Shown here piece by piece: positions 15,223 to 23,855 of a stretch of 29,164 nt of DNA. Under the pieces are notes generated by a model that saw nothing but the letters and a program-made list of their open reading frames with translations, was not told where the DNA came from and ran no database searches. A program made the translations under genes and the position numbers. Every line of letters starts with the position of its first letter. Positions within the stretch are counted from its first letter, which is position 1. Source of the stretch: JBFXDI01 sp050181295 (GTDB lineage Bacteria > Pseudomonadota > Alphaproteobacteria > Rhizobiales > Aestuariivirgaceae); the NCBI GenBank assembly GCA_050181295.1, contig JBFXDI010000042.1:1-29164 (forward strand), in the 5' to 3' direction.

Positions 15223-15309
15223 CGTCATTCCGGCGAAAGCCGGAATCCTCTCGTGAATCCGCCGCGAGCGGCACCGCTTCAGGGGATGCCAGCCGTCGCT
15301 GGCATGACG
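15223..15309. repeat. Palindromic intergenic repeat bounded by CGTCAT/ATGACG with two hairpins
   Basis: The unit begins CGTCAT (15223-15228) and ends with its complement ATGACG (15304-15309). Inside are two perfect 8-bp hairpins. ATTCCGGC at 15227-15234 pairs with GCCGGAAT at 15239-15246 across a GAAA tetraloop. ATGCCAGC at 15286-15293 pairs with GCTGGCAT at 15298-15305. The CGTCATTCCGGCGAAAGCCGGAAT core is, from memory, a widely dispersed repeat type in proteobacteria. It sits between the convergent ends of comEC and lexA, so it may also serve as a two-way transcription stop. Mobility is inferred only from the terminal symmetry. Confidence 0.75.
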
Positions 15310-15344
15310 AAGAAGGTGGGAAGGCTACCGAGAAGCCGACAGCC

Positions 15345-16049
15345 TCAGTACCGGCGGATGAGGCCGACGAGCGTGCCCTGCACCTGCACGCGGTCCGGCC
15401 CGAAGATGCGCGTCTCGTAGGCCGGATTGGCGGCTTCGAGCGCTATCGAATCGCCCTTCCGGCGCAGGCGTTTGAGCGTCGCCTCCTCGCGATCGACCAG
15501 CGCTACCACGATGTCGCCGCTGTTGGCGGAGTTCGTCTTGCGGATGAGGACCGTGTCGCCTTCGAGGATGCCGGCCTCGATCATCGAGTCGCCCTTGACC
15601 TCGAGCGCGTAGTGCTCGCCCGAGCCCAGGAGTTCCGGCGGAACGCCGATGTTGTGGGAATGATCCTGGATGGCCGAGACCGGCACGCCGGCGGCGATGC
15701 GGCCCATGACGGGGATTGCGACGGCCTGTGGCGAGCCGCCTTGCGCCTGCGGAAGCGGCTTCACGCGCCCGAGCGAGCCCTGGATGACGTTGGGCGTGAA
15801 GGAGCGGCGGTTGTTCGAGAGGCCGGGTGCCACGGACTCGGGCAGCTTGATGATTTCGAGCGCCCGCGCCCGGTGCGCGAGGCGGCGGATGAAGCCGCGG
15901 TCCTCCAGCGCCGTGACGAGCCGGTGAACGCCCGACTTGGAGCGCATGTCCATGGCCTCCTTCATCTCCTCGAAGGAGGGAGGCACGCCCGTCTCGCGGA
16001 GCCGCTCGTGGATGAATTTCAGGAGTTCGTGCTGCTTGCGCGTGAGCAT
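15345..16049 (-). CDS. lexA: LexA repressor, SOS regulator
   Basis: Self-cleaving repressor of DNA-damage genes. The 234-residue protein has an N-terminal winged helix starting MLTRKQHELLKFIHERL, with PPSFEEMKEAM and SKSGVHRLVTALEDRG as the DNA-reading helices. A long linker follows, then the S24 peptidase domain with cleavage site Ala120-Gly121 (RIAAGVP), nucleophile Ser155 in GDSMIEAG and Lys193 in EEATLKRL. Its own upstream region contains two GTTC-N7-GTTC boxes, the alphaproteobacterial LexA operator, so it is very likely autoregulated. It lies after moeA on the same strand but has its own promoter. The 3' end faces comEC. Confidence 0.97.
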   Translation of the reverse strand: MLTRKQHELLKFIHERLRETGVPPSFEEMKEAMDMRSKSGVHRLVTALEDRGFIRRLAHRARALEIIKLPESVAPGLSNNRRSFTPNVIQGSLGRVKPLPQAQGGSPQAVAIPVMGRIAAGVPVSAIQDHSHNIGVPPELLGSGEHYALEVKGDSMIEAGILEGDTVLIRKTNSANSGDIVVALVDREEATLKRLRRKGDSIALEAANPAYETRIFGPDRVQVQGTLVGLIRRY

Positions 16050-16060
16050 GGGCTGCTTCC

Positions 16061-16075
16061 GTTCATTGACTGTTC
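16061..16075 (-). promoter_or_regulatory. LexA operator 1 (SOS box), GTTC-N7-GTTC
   Basis: GTTCATTGACTGTTC on the + strand reads GAAC-N7-GAAC toward lexA and matches the direct-repeat operator known for alphaproteobacterial LexA. It lies 11 bases before the lexA start codon, where a bound repressor would block elongation or the ribosome site region. Confidence 0.8.
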
Positions 16076-16076
16076 A

Positions 16077-16100
16077 CCTTTGTTCGAATCGGAACAAAGG
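16077..16100. promoter_or_regulatory. Inverted repeat in lexA leader, CCTTTGTTC-N6-GAACAAAGG
   Basis: A perfect 9-base inverted repeat (16077-16085 and 16092-16100) with 6 bases between arms sits exactly between the two SOS boxes. Each arm contains a GTTC/GAAC half-site, but here in inverted rather than direct orientation. It may be an extra binding site for LexA or another regulator, or an RNA hairpin in the leader. Confidence 0.55.
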
Positions 16101-16108
16101 CGAAACGA

Positions 16109-16137
16109 AATGTAACCGTTCCAGAAATGTTCGGCAA
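16109..16137 (-). promoter_or_regulatory. Candidate sigma-70 promoter of lexA
   Basis: Read toward lexA, TTGCCG (complement of 16132-16137) and TACATT (complement of 16109-16114) are separated by exactly 17 bases. The spacer contains most of SOS box 2. That arrangement, operator between -35 and -10, is what an SOS-repressed promoter would show. The match to consensus is partial. Confidence 0.55.
16118..16132 (-). promoter_or_regulatory. LexA operator 2 (SOS box), GTTC-N7-GTTC
   Basis: GTTCCAGAAATGTTC on the + strand is a second exact direct-repeat operator. A degenerate third half-site, GTTA, follows at the same 11-base period at 16140. It overlaps the candidate lexA promoter. Confidence 0.8.
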
Positions 16138-16175
16138 CCGTTAATGTTCGCCTAACGTCAGCTCGAACGACGCCC

Positions 16176-17377
16176 TCAGAAATCGAGCTTCAGCACCTTT
16201 ACCTTGGCGCCAGCCTTGCGGGCGGGGTCGCGCGGGGGCCGCACGATCAATGCGTCGGCGGAAGCCAGCAGCCGCTGCATGGAGCTGTCCTGCACGGAGA
16301 AGGGCGTGACGGTCGTGCGGCCCGCGGCGTCCACCCCGAGGCGGGCGCGCAGATAGTCCTGCCGCTCGTCGTTGCGGAAAAGCGGCGAGGCGAGCCGGGC
16401 CTCGATGAGCACGTCCGGCTCGTCGAGCCCGAGCAGCCGGTCGATGAGGGGCTTCAGGAACAGCCGCGCGCAGATGATGGCCGAGACCGGGTTGCCGGGA
16501 AGCCCGATGACGCGCTGGACCCCACGCGTCGCGAACATGAGCGGCTTGCCGGGCCGCATGGCGATCTTCCAGAAGCCGATGCGGAAGCCCAGCGCTTGAA
16601 GCGTCTGGCGCACGAGGTCGTGCTCGCCGACCGACGCGCCGCCGGTGGTGACGAGGACGTGGGCATCCTCCGCCCTTGCGATGGCAGCAGCGGTGGCAGC
16701 CATGGTGTCGCGCGCGATGCCGAGATCTTGAGGTGCGGCGCCCCAGAGGCGCACGAGGCTCGAGATCGCGCTGGTGTTGGAGGTGACGATCTGGTCGGGT
16801 GCCGGACTGCCGCCCGGAGACACGAGCTCGTCGCCGGTAGCAAGGATCGCGACCGAGGGCTTCCGATGGACGGGCAGCTCGGCATGGTTCATGGCGGCGC
16901 TGAGCCCGATCATGCGGGGGTTGAGGCGGAGCGGCGCCTCGATCACCGTCTCGCCGCGCCGGAAGTCGAGGCCGCGGCGGCGGATGTGCTTGCCCTTCAC
17001 CGCCGGCGCCCTGACCGTCACCTCATCGCCCGCGAGGTCCGCGTTCTCCTGGATGACGATGGCGTCGGCGCCCGGAGGCAGGGGGGCGCCGGTGAAGATG
17101 CGCACGGCCTCGCCCCGCCCGAGCCGACCTTCGAAGCGCTGGCCGGCCGGCGCCGAGCCGATGAGCTTCAGCCTCGTCGGCGCTTCGCCCGCATCGGCGG
17201 CGCGCACGGCATAGCCGTCCATGGCCGAGGCATCGAAGGGCGGCTGGTCGCGGGTCGCCTTCAGCGGCTTCGCGAGCACGCGCCCGAGCGCGTCCTTGAG
17301 CGCCACGGGCTCGTGCGGCAGCGGCTTCACGCCCTTGAGGATGCGCGCCCTCGCCTCGTCCACGGGAAGCAGCGCCA

Positions 17378-17378
<1 letters not shown>
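16176..17378 (-). CDS. moeA: Molybdopterin molybdenumtransferase MoeA
   Basis: Inserts molybdate into adenylylated molybdopterin, the last step of molybdenum cofactor synthesis. The 400-residue protein has the expected elements: PPFDASAMDGYAVR at 47-60, ILATGDELV at 178-186, the MoCF-binding TTGGASVGEHD at 244-254 and GLPGNPVSA at 292-300. The frame stays open upstream, but ATG 17378 is the natural start. It overlaps the moaC stop (TGATG, one base shared), so the pair is translationally coupled. Downstream is lexA with its own promoter. Confidence 0.95.
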
Positions 17379-17853
<475 letters not shown>

Positions 17854-17857
<4 letters not shown>

Positions 17858-18675
17858 GCCCGGCCGAGGAAGACGCGCCGCGGTTCGGGCCGCGCCAGCA
17901 GGGCGCGGGTGGCTCCCGCCACGTCCGCCTGCCGCATGAGGCTCTCGCCCACGAGGAAAGCGTTGACGCCGGCTTGCGCCAGCCGGGCAATGTCGTCGGG
18001 CGTGAAGATGCCGCTTTCGGCCACGACCAGCCGGTCCTGGGGCACGCGCGGCGCCAGCCGCTCGGTCGTCTCCAGCGTGACGTCGAAGGTCCTCAAGTCG
18101 CGGTTGTTGATGCCGATGAGACGGGCGTCGAGCTTGAGCGCCCGGTCGAGCTCCTTGTCGTCATGCACCTCGGCCAGCACCTCCATGCCCCAGTCATAGG
18201 CGGCGGCTTCAAGCTCGGCGGCGAGACCGTCGTCGATCATGGCCAGGATGAGAAGGATGCAGTCGGCCGACCAGGCGCGCGCTTCGGCCACCTGGTAGGT
18301 GTCGAGCATGAAATCCTTGCGGAGCGCGGGAAGGGGGGTGACCGCACGGGCGGCGGCGAGGAATTCGGGCGCGCCCTGGAAGGACGGCGTGTCGGTGAGG
18401 ACGGAGAGGCAGGCGGCTCCTCCCTCCTCATAGGCTAGCGCCAGCGAGGGCGGGTTGAAGTCTTCCCGGATCAGGCCCTTGGACGGACTCGCCTTCTTGA
18501 TCTCGGCGATGAGCGCCGCTCCGCCGGCCTCGATCTTCGCCTCGAGCGCACCTCGGAAGCTCCGGACCGGCGGCGCGTCCAGCGCCTCCACCTCGAGCTC
18601 CTTGAGCGGCATGTCCTGCCTGGCGCGCGCCACTTCCTCGCGCTTGTAGGCAGCGATCCGGTCGAGCACGGACAT
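17854..18675 (-). CDS. trpC: Indole-3-glycerol phosphate synthase
   Basis: TIM-barrel enzyme that closes the indole ring in tryptophan synthesis. The 273 residues carry the key positions: AEIKKASPSKG (Glu58, Lys60), ALRKDFMLD (Lys120), LAEVHD (Glu169), INNRDLRTF around Asn190 and VAESGI (Glu220-Ser221). There is no fused TrpF domain. It starts directly at the trpD stop with no gap and overlaps moaC by ATGA. trpF, trpB and trpA are not in the window. Confidence 0.97.
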
Positions 18676-19701
18676 CTAGTTGCCTGCCGTGCTGTTGGAC
18701 TCCGCCACCAGCGCGGAGAGCGCCAGTCCGGCATGGCCGCCGTCGATCGAGCGCTGGGCGAGCGCCGCGCCTTCCTTGAGATCCTTGGCCTGGTCCGCCA
18801 CCACGAGGGCCGCGGCGGCCGTCATCACGGCGGCGTCGCGGAAGGCGGTTTTCTCGCCCTTGAGCACCGAGCGCAAGGCTTCGGCGTTCTTCTGCGCGTC
18901 GCCGCCCTTGAGCTCGCCGGGTGGCGAAGGCTTGAGGCCGGCGTCCGCGGGCGTGATTTCGAAGGTCCGAACCTCGCCGCCTTTCAGCTCCGCGATCCAG
19001 GTCGTGCCGCAGGGCGTGATCTCGTCGAGCCCGCCCTCGCCATGCGTGACCCACACCCGCTCCGATCCGAGGTTCTTCAGAACCTGCGCGAGCGGTTCGA
19101 GCCAGGTCCTTGAAAAGACTCCGACGACCTGCCGCTTGACGCCGGCCGGGTTGGAAAGGGGGCCGAGCAGGTTGAAGATGGTGCGGGTGCCAAGCTCGAC
19201 CCGCGAGGGGCCGACATGGCGCATCGCCGAATGATGGGCGGGGGCGAACATGAAGCCGAGGCCCGCCTCCTCGATGCAGCGCGAGATCCCTTGCGGCTCA
19301 AGCTCGATGTTGACGCCGAGCGCCGCCAGCGTGTCGGCGGCGCCGGAGCGCGAGGAGAGGGCGCGGTTGCCGTGCTTGGCGATCTTGATCCCGGCGCCCG
19401 CCGCGACGAACGCCGCGCAGGTGGAGATGTTGTAGGTGCCGGAGGCATCGCCGCCCGTGCCAACGATGTCGAGCGCGTCCGCCGGCGCCTTCACGCGGGT
19501 CATCCTGTCGCGCATGGTCATCACGGCGCCGGTGATCTCGTCCACCGTCTCGCCGCGCACCCTGAGCGCCATGAGGAAGCCGCCGATCTGCGACGGGGTG
19601 GCCTCGCCCGACATCATGATGTCGAAGGCGGTGCGCGCCTCCTCGAGGCTCAGGGGCTTGCCTTCCGCCGCCTTGGCGATGATCGGCTTGAGGTCGGCCA
19701 T
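18676..19701 (-). CDS. trpD: Anthranilate phosphoribosyltransferase
   Basis: Transfers phosphoribose from PRPP to anthranilate. The 341-residue protein shows DIVGTGGD (GTGGD at 81-85), YNISTCAAFVAA, KHGNR at 109-113 and the SSRSGAADTLAALGV segment. The open frame extends further upstream, but ATG 19701 (MADLKPIIAK) is the normal start and lies 16 bases after the trpG stop. The 3' end abuts trpC. Confidence 0.97.
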   Translation of the reverse strand: MADLKPIIAKAAEGKPLSLEEARTAFDIMMSGEATPSQIGGFLMALRVRGETVDEITGAVMTMRDRMTRVKAPADALDIVGTGGDASGTYNISTCAAFVAAGAGIKIAKHGNRALSSRSGAADTLAALGVNIELEPQGISRCIEEAGLGFMFAPAHHSAMRHVGPSRVELGTRTIFNLLGPLSNPAGVKRQVVGVFSRTWLEPLAQVLKNLGSERVWVTHGEGGLDEITPCGTTWIAELKGGEVRTFEITPADAGLKPSPPGELKGGDAQKNAEALRSVLKGEKTAFRDAAVMTAAAALVVADQAKDLKEGAALAQRSIDGGHAGLALSALVAESNSTAGN

Positions 19702-19717
19702 GAACGCTCCCCGTGGG

Positions 19718-20293
19718 TCACTCTGCGCCGGCGAGGGAAAGGAAGTTCCGCAATAGCTTATGACCGTGCTCGGATGCAATGCTCTCCGGGTGGAACTGGA
19801 CGCCGTGGACGGGCCGCTCCTTGTGCTGCATGCCCATGACGATGCCGTCCGCGGTCTCGGCCGTGATCTCGAGGCAGTCCGGCATGCTGTCCCGCTCGAC
19901 GATGAGGGAATGATAGCGCGTCGCCTCGAAGTCGTCCGGGATATCGGCGAAGACGCCCTCGCCCTCGTGCTGGATGCGCGAGAGCTTGCCGTGCATGAGG
20001 GTAGGGGCCCGCACCACCTTGCCGCCATAGGCCTGCCCGATCGCCTGATGCCCGAGGCAGACGCCGAGGATCGGCATCTCCGGGGGGGCCGAGGCGATGA
20101 GGTCGAGGCAGATCCCCGCCTCGTTCGGTGTGCAGGGGCCGGGCGAGAGCACGATGGCCTTGGGCCTCGCCGAAAGCACCTGGCCGACGCTCACGGCGTC
20201 GTTGCGGTGGACCGTGGTCTCGGCGCCGAGCTCGCCCAGATAGTGGACGAGGTTCCAGGTGAAGCTGTCGTAGTTGTCGATGACGATGATCAT
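19718..20293 (-). CDS. trpG: Anthranilate synthase glutamine amidotransferase subunit
   Basis: Supplies ammonia from glutamine to TrpE. The 191 residues form a class I amidotransferase with nucleophile Cys79 in GVCLGHQ and the His168/Glu170 pair in FHPES. It starts IVIDNYDSFTWN, with SPGPCTPNEAG at 50-60. ATG 20293 overlaps the trpE stop by 4 bases (ATGA), so the two subunits are coupled. Such a subunit can also serve p-aminobenzoate synthesis, but the position after trpE supports TrpG. Several Rhizobiales carry a fused TrpEG; here the genes are separate. Confidence 0.95.
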   Translation of the reverse strand: MIIVIDNYDSFTWNLVHYLGELGAETTVHRNDAVSVGQVLSARPKAIVLSPGPCTPNEAGICLDLIASAPPEMPILGVCLGHQAIGQAYGGKVVRAPTLMHGKLSRIQHEGEGVFADIPDDFEATRYHSLIVERDSMPDCLEITAETADGIVMGMQHKERPVHGVQFHPESIASEHGHKLLRNFLSLAGAE

Positions 20294-21804
20294 TGCCCGC
20301 GTCCTGCGCGCCCAGCGAACCTTACGGCCTCCTCGGCCGCCCGGAAAAGCGCCCGGGCCTTGTCCTGGCATTCCTTCTGCTCGGCCTCGGGCACGCTGTC
20401 GGCGACGATCCCGGCGCCCGCCTGCACATACATGCGCCCGTCCTTGACGATGGCGGTGCGGAGCACGATGCAGGTGTCCATGTCGCCGGTCGCCGAGAAG
20501 TAGCCGACACAGCCGGCATAGACCCCGCGCTTCTCCTTCTCAAGCTCGTCGATGATCTGCATGGCGCGCACCTTGGGCGCGCCGGACACGGTGCCGGCCG
20601 GAAAGCCCGCGACCAGGGCCGCGATGGCGTCGTGGTCGGAGGAGAGGTTGCCCTCGACGTTCGACACGATGTGCATGACCTGGCTGTAGTATTCGAGGAT
20701 GAAGCGGTCGGTCACCTTCACCGAGCCGATCTCCGCCACCCGCCCGACGTCGTTGCGCCCGAGGTCGAGCAGCATGAGATGCTCGGCCCGCTCCTTGGGG
20801 TCGGCGAGCAGCTCCTCCGAAAGTGCCCGGTCCTCGGCCGCCGTGGCGCCCCGGCGGCGCGTGCCGGCGATCGGACGCACCGTCACCTTGCCGTCCCGCA
20901 CCCGCACCAGGATCTCCGGGCTCGAGCCGATGACCGAGAAGCCGTCGAAGTCGAGATAGTAGAGGAAGGGGGAGGGATTGGTGCGCCGGAGCGCCCGGTA
21001 GAGCGAGAAGGGCGGCAGCGTGAAGTCGGCCTCGAAGCGCTGCGACAGCACCACCTGGAAGATGTCGCCGGCGGCGATGTAGTCCTTCGCGCGGCGCACC
21101 ATCTGCTTGTACTCGTCCGGCGTCGTGTTGGAGACGTTCGCCGCCATCTCGCTCGCTTCGCCCAGATCCACGTGATCGAGCGGCCGGTCGAGGGCGTCGA
21201 GCACCCCGGTCACACGCTCCGAGGCCCGCGCATAGGCGGTCTTCGCCGACAGCTCCGGGTCCGGGAATACGGGGGTCGCGACCGTTACCTCGTCCTTCAC
21301 CGCATCGAAGATGGCGATGACGGTCGGGCGCATGAGAATGGCGTCCGGCAGGCCGAGCGCGTCCGGGTTGGGCTCCGGCAGCCGCTCCATGAGCCGCACC
21401 ATGTCGTAGCCCATGTAGCCGAAAAGGCCGGCCACCATGGGCGGCAGGCTTTCGGGCACCTCGATGCGGCATTCGGCGATGAGCGAGCGGAGCGCCGAGA
21501 GAGGCTCGCCGCCGTGCGGCAGGAAGGGACCGTCGGGGTCGGCGAGCGCCTTGCGGTTGATCTCCGCCTTGCCGCCGCGCACCCGCCAGAGGAGGTCTGG
21601 CTTGAGGCCGATCATCGAATAACGGCCTCGAACCGCCCCGCCTTCGACCGACTCGAGCAGGAAGCTGTAAGGGTTCCCGCGCGACAGTTTCAGCATGGCC
21701 GAGACCGGCGTTTCGAGGTCCGACACCAGCCGCGTGGAGACGATCTGCGGCCTGCCTGCCTTGTAGGCAGCCGCGAAGGCGTCTTGATCGGGGGAGATCA
21801 GCAT
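20290..21804 (-). CDS. trpE: Anthranilate synthase component I
   Basis: Converts chorismate to anthranilate using ammonia from TrpG. The 504-residue protein has the N-terminal regulatory element FLLESVEGG (LLES at 49-52), which in studied TrpE proteins binds feedback tryptophan. The chorismate-binding domain has PIAGTRRRG at 311-319, DLGRND at 347-352 and GTVSGAPK at 404-411. ATG 21804 lies 25 bases after ppiD. No leader peptide rich in Trp codons was seen ahead of it, so classical attenuation is not evident; the LLES motif suggests enzyme-level feedback. Confidence 0.97.
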   Translation of the reverse strand: MLISPDQDAFAAAYKAGRPQIVSTRLVSDLETPVSAMLKLSRGNPYSFLLESVEGGAVRGRYSMIGLKPDLLWRVRGGKAEINRKALADPDGPFLPHGGEPLSALRSLIAECRIEVPESLPPMVAGLFGYMGYDMVRLMERLPEPNPDALGLPDAILMRPTVIAIFDAVKDEVTVATPVFPDPELSAKTAYARASERVTGVLDALDRPLDHVDLGEASEMAANVSNTTPDEYKQMVRRAKDYIAAGDIFQVVLSQRFEADFTLPPFSLYRALRRTNPSPFLYYLDFDGFSVIGSSPEILVRVRDGKVTVRPIAGTRRRGATAAEDRALSEELLADPKERAEHLMLLDLGRNDVGRVAEIGSVKVTDRFILEYYSQVMHIVSNVEGNLSSDHDAIAALVAGFPAGTVSGAPKVRAMQIIDELEKEKRGVYAGCVGYFSATGDMDTCIVLRTAIVKDGRMYVQAGAGIVADSVPEAEQKECQDKARALFRAAEEAVRFAGRAGRGQ

Positions 21805-21829
21805 GGCGGTCGTTCGATTGTGAGAGGGC

Positions 21830-23719
21830 TTACGACCGGCCAGCCGAAAGCTTGGACCATTCGGCTTCGTTCACCTTGACGCCGATGCTCTTCTGCAGGC
21901 CCCCGAGATACTGGGCGTAGAGATCGCCGGCGAGGCTTTCATCGAGCGCCTTGGCGATCGACTTGGCGTCCTCGGAATTGGGATCGTAGGGCTCGCCCAG
22001 CACGGGGGTCGACTGGATCACCATGGCGCTGATCCCGTCCGGGTCGGGCGCCACCGCGAAGCCGTCGGCGGGCGCCGAGAAGAGGGCGGAGATCGCGCCC
22101 GCGGCGAAGCCCGCATCCGCCTCGTTGCGCTTGACGCCGGTCACGGATTTGACCTCAGCGCCGTTCTCGCTCGCAAGCCGGTCGAGCGGCGCCCCGGCTT
22201 CGGCCTGCTTGCGGAGCTCGTTGGCCTTGGCCATGGAGGCCTCGCGCTGCTTGCGCTTCTTCCAGGCGGTGATGGCTTCATCCCGCACCTGGTCGAGCGG
22301 CTTGACGGAGGTCGGCGTGATCCCGGTCACGTCGTACCAGATGAAGCCGTCGCTCGGCGTGGAAACGGGATCGTTGTCGGCTCCGACCTCCGTTTGGAAG
22401 ACGGCCTCCAGCACCTTGTCCTTGACCGGGAAATCCTCGATCTCCTTGCCCGAGGCGTCGCGGCCCGACCGGTCGACGCCGGGAACGGTCAGGAGCTTCA
22501 GGTTCTCGGCCCTGGCGATCTCCTCGAGCGACTGGCCGCCGGCGCGCGCGTCCTCCACCTTGTCGTAGAGGTTCAGGACCTCCTCGCGCCCGCGCTCGTG
22601 CTGGATGCGCTTGACGATCTCCGGCCGCGTTTCCTCGAGCGTCTTGATGGTGCCCGGCACGATCTTGGTGACCCGCAGGAGCACGGTCGCGAGCTTGCCC
22701 GCCACGGGCTCGCTCACCGTGTTCTCCTCAAGCTTGAAGGCGGCATCGGCAAGCGCTGCGTCCGGCACCTGCGCGCGGGTGAATTCTCCGAGCGTGGCGT
22801 CGGCCTCCGTCAGGCCCCGTTCCTTCGCCACCGCGAGGAAGTCGGCGCCGCCCTTGATGCGCTCGAGCGCCTTGCGCGCCTCGTCCGCGTTGGGGAACGC
22901 GATCTGCTGGATGGAACGCTTCTCCGGAGTGCCGTAGGAATCCTTGTTCCGCTCGTACTCCGCCTTGATCTGCTCCTCATCCACCGGAAAACGCGCGCCC
23001 ACCACGTCCGCGTCGGCGACGATGACCGAGAAGGCGCGGCGCTCGGGGATCGAGAACAGTCCCTTGTTGGCGTCGTAGAAGGTCTTCAGATCCTGGTCGC
23101 CCGGAGCCGCGATCTGGGAGATGTCGGCCATGACGACGAAGTAGCGGGCGTCGCGCTGCTCGTTGCGGTACTTCCAAACGGCCTCCACCAGGGGCGCGGG
23201 CGCCTTGAGGCCGTCGTCGATGACGTTGGAAAGGGTGGTGCGCAGCTTGTTCTGCCGCTCGGCGGCGAGGAATTGCGGCTCGGTCATGCCGGCATTGGCG
23301 AGGAGGCGGCGGAAATAGGCCGGATCGAACTTGCCACCAGTACCGTGGAAGACAGGGTTCGCCGCCACTCCGTCCGCGATCGTCTTGTCGGGCACGGCGA
23401 GACGCATGGACTGCGCCTGGCTCTCGAGCGTCGCTCCCTGGAGGAGGCTCGCGAGCACCTGCTGGTCGAGCCCGATCTGGCGTGCCTGCTCTGCGGTGAT
23501 GGATTGGCCCGAGCGCCGCGAGAAGGCCCTGACCTGCTGGTCGAAGGCCTGCCGGAACTCTTCGACCCCGATCTGCCGTTCGCCGACCTGCGCCAGCACC
23601 TCGCCCGTCCGGCCGCGGAAGACGTCGTTGATGCCCCACACGCCGAAGCTCGCAGCAAGGAGCGCGATGAAGATCTTGGCGACCCAACTGCCGGCCGAAC
23701 TGCGTAACTTGTCGAGCAT
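21830..23719 (-). CDS. ppiD: PpiD/SurA-type peptidylprolyl isomerase, membrane-anchored chaperone
   Basis: Periplasmic folding helper anchored in the inner membrane. The 629 residues begin with MLDKLRSSAGSWVAKIF, a single membrane segment at about 13-28 and a SurA-like N-terminal region (VGERQIGVEEFRQAFDQQV). A central parvulin-type domain lies at roughly 264-354, including GGADFLAVAKERGLTEADA, followed by a C-terminal chaperone-like part. ATG 23719 was chosen over an upstream TTG-type start (23797) because the family begins just before the membrane anchor. It leads the ppiD-trpEGDC-moaC-moeA string, an arrangement I recall in many alphaproteobacteria. Confidence 0.9.
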   Translation of the reverse strand: MLDKLRSSAGSWVAKIFIALLAASFGVWGINDVFRGRTGEVLAQVGERQIGVEEFRQAFDQQVRAFSRRSGQSITAEQARQIGLDQQVLASLLQGATLESQAQSMRLAVPDKTIADGVAANPVFHGTGGKFDPAYFRRLLANAGMTEPQFLAAERQNKLRTTLSNVIDDGLKAPAPLVEAVWKYRNEQRDARYFVVMADISQIAAPGDQDLKTFYDANKGLFSIPERRAFSVIVADADVVGARFPVDEEQIKAEYERNKDSYGTPEKRSIQQIAFPNADEARKALERIKGGADFLAVAKERGLTEADATLGEFTRAQVPDAALADAAFKLEENTVSEPVAGKLATVLLRVTKIVPGTIKTLEETRPEIVKRIQHERGREEVLNLYDKVEDARAGGQSLEEIARAENLKLLTVPGVDRSGRDASGKEIEDFPVKDKVLEAVFQTEVGADNDPVSTPSDGFIWYDVTGITPTSVKPLDQVRDEAITAWKKRKQREASMAKANELRKQAEAGAPLDRLASENGAEVKSVTGVKRNEADAGFAAGAISALFSAPADGFAVAPDPDGISAMVIQSTPVLGEPYDPNSEDAKSIAKALDESLAGDLYAQYLGGLQKSIGVKVNEAEWSKLSAGRS

Positions 23720-23750
23720 CAAGAGAATTCCGTGGTTTAGCTTGGGCGCG

Positions 23751-23779
23751 ATAATAGGAAGCAGGCCGCCCAGCCGCAA
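23751..23779 (-). promoter_or_regulatory. Candidate sigma-70 promoter of the ppiD-trp string
   Basis: Read toward ppiD, TTGCGG (complement of 23774-23779) and TATTAT (complement of 23751-23756) have exactly 17 bases between them. The -10 differs from consensus at one or two positions. It lies about 30 bases before the ppiD start in the ppiD/tpiA divergent gap. This is the best promoter match I noticed in the window. Confidence 0.5.
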
Positions 23780-23855
23780 GGCGCGCCAGCTTCGCAAGCC
23801 TCCGCCGCTCTGCTAAGCACGCCTCCGGCGGACATGAGCGGGAGAGGTATGCAGC

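Noticed and set aside
20293..21879. 528-codon open frame antisense to trpE
   Set aside because: Shadow frame of trpE, His/Arg/Gly-rich with no family resemblance; trpE itself has all catalytic motifs.
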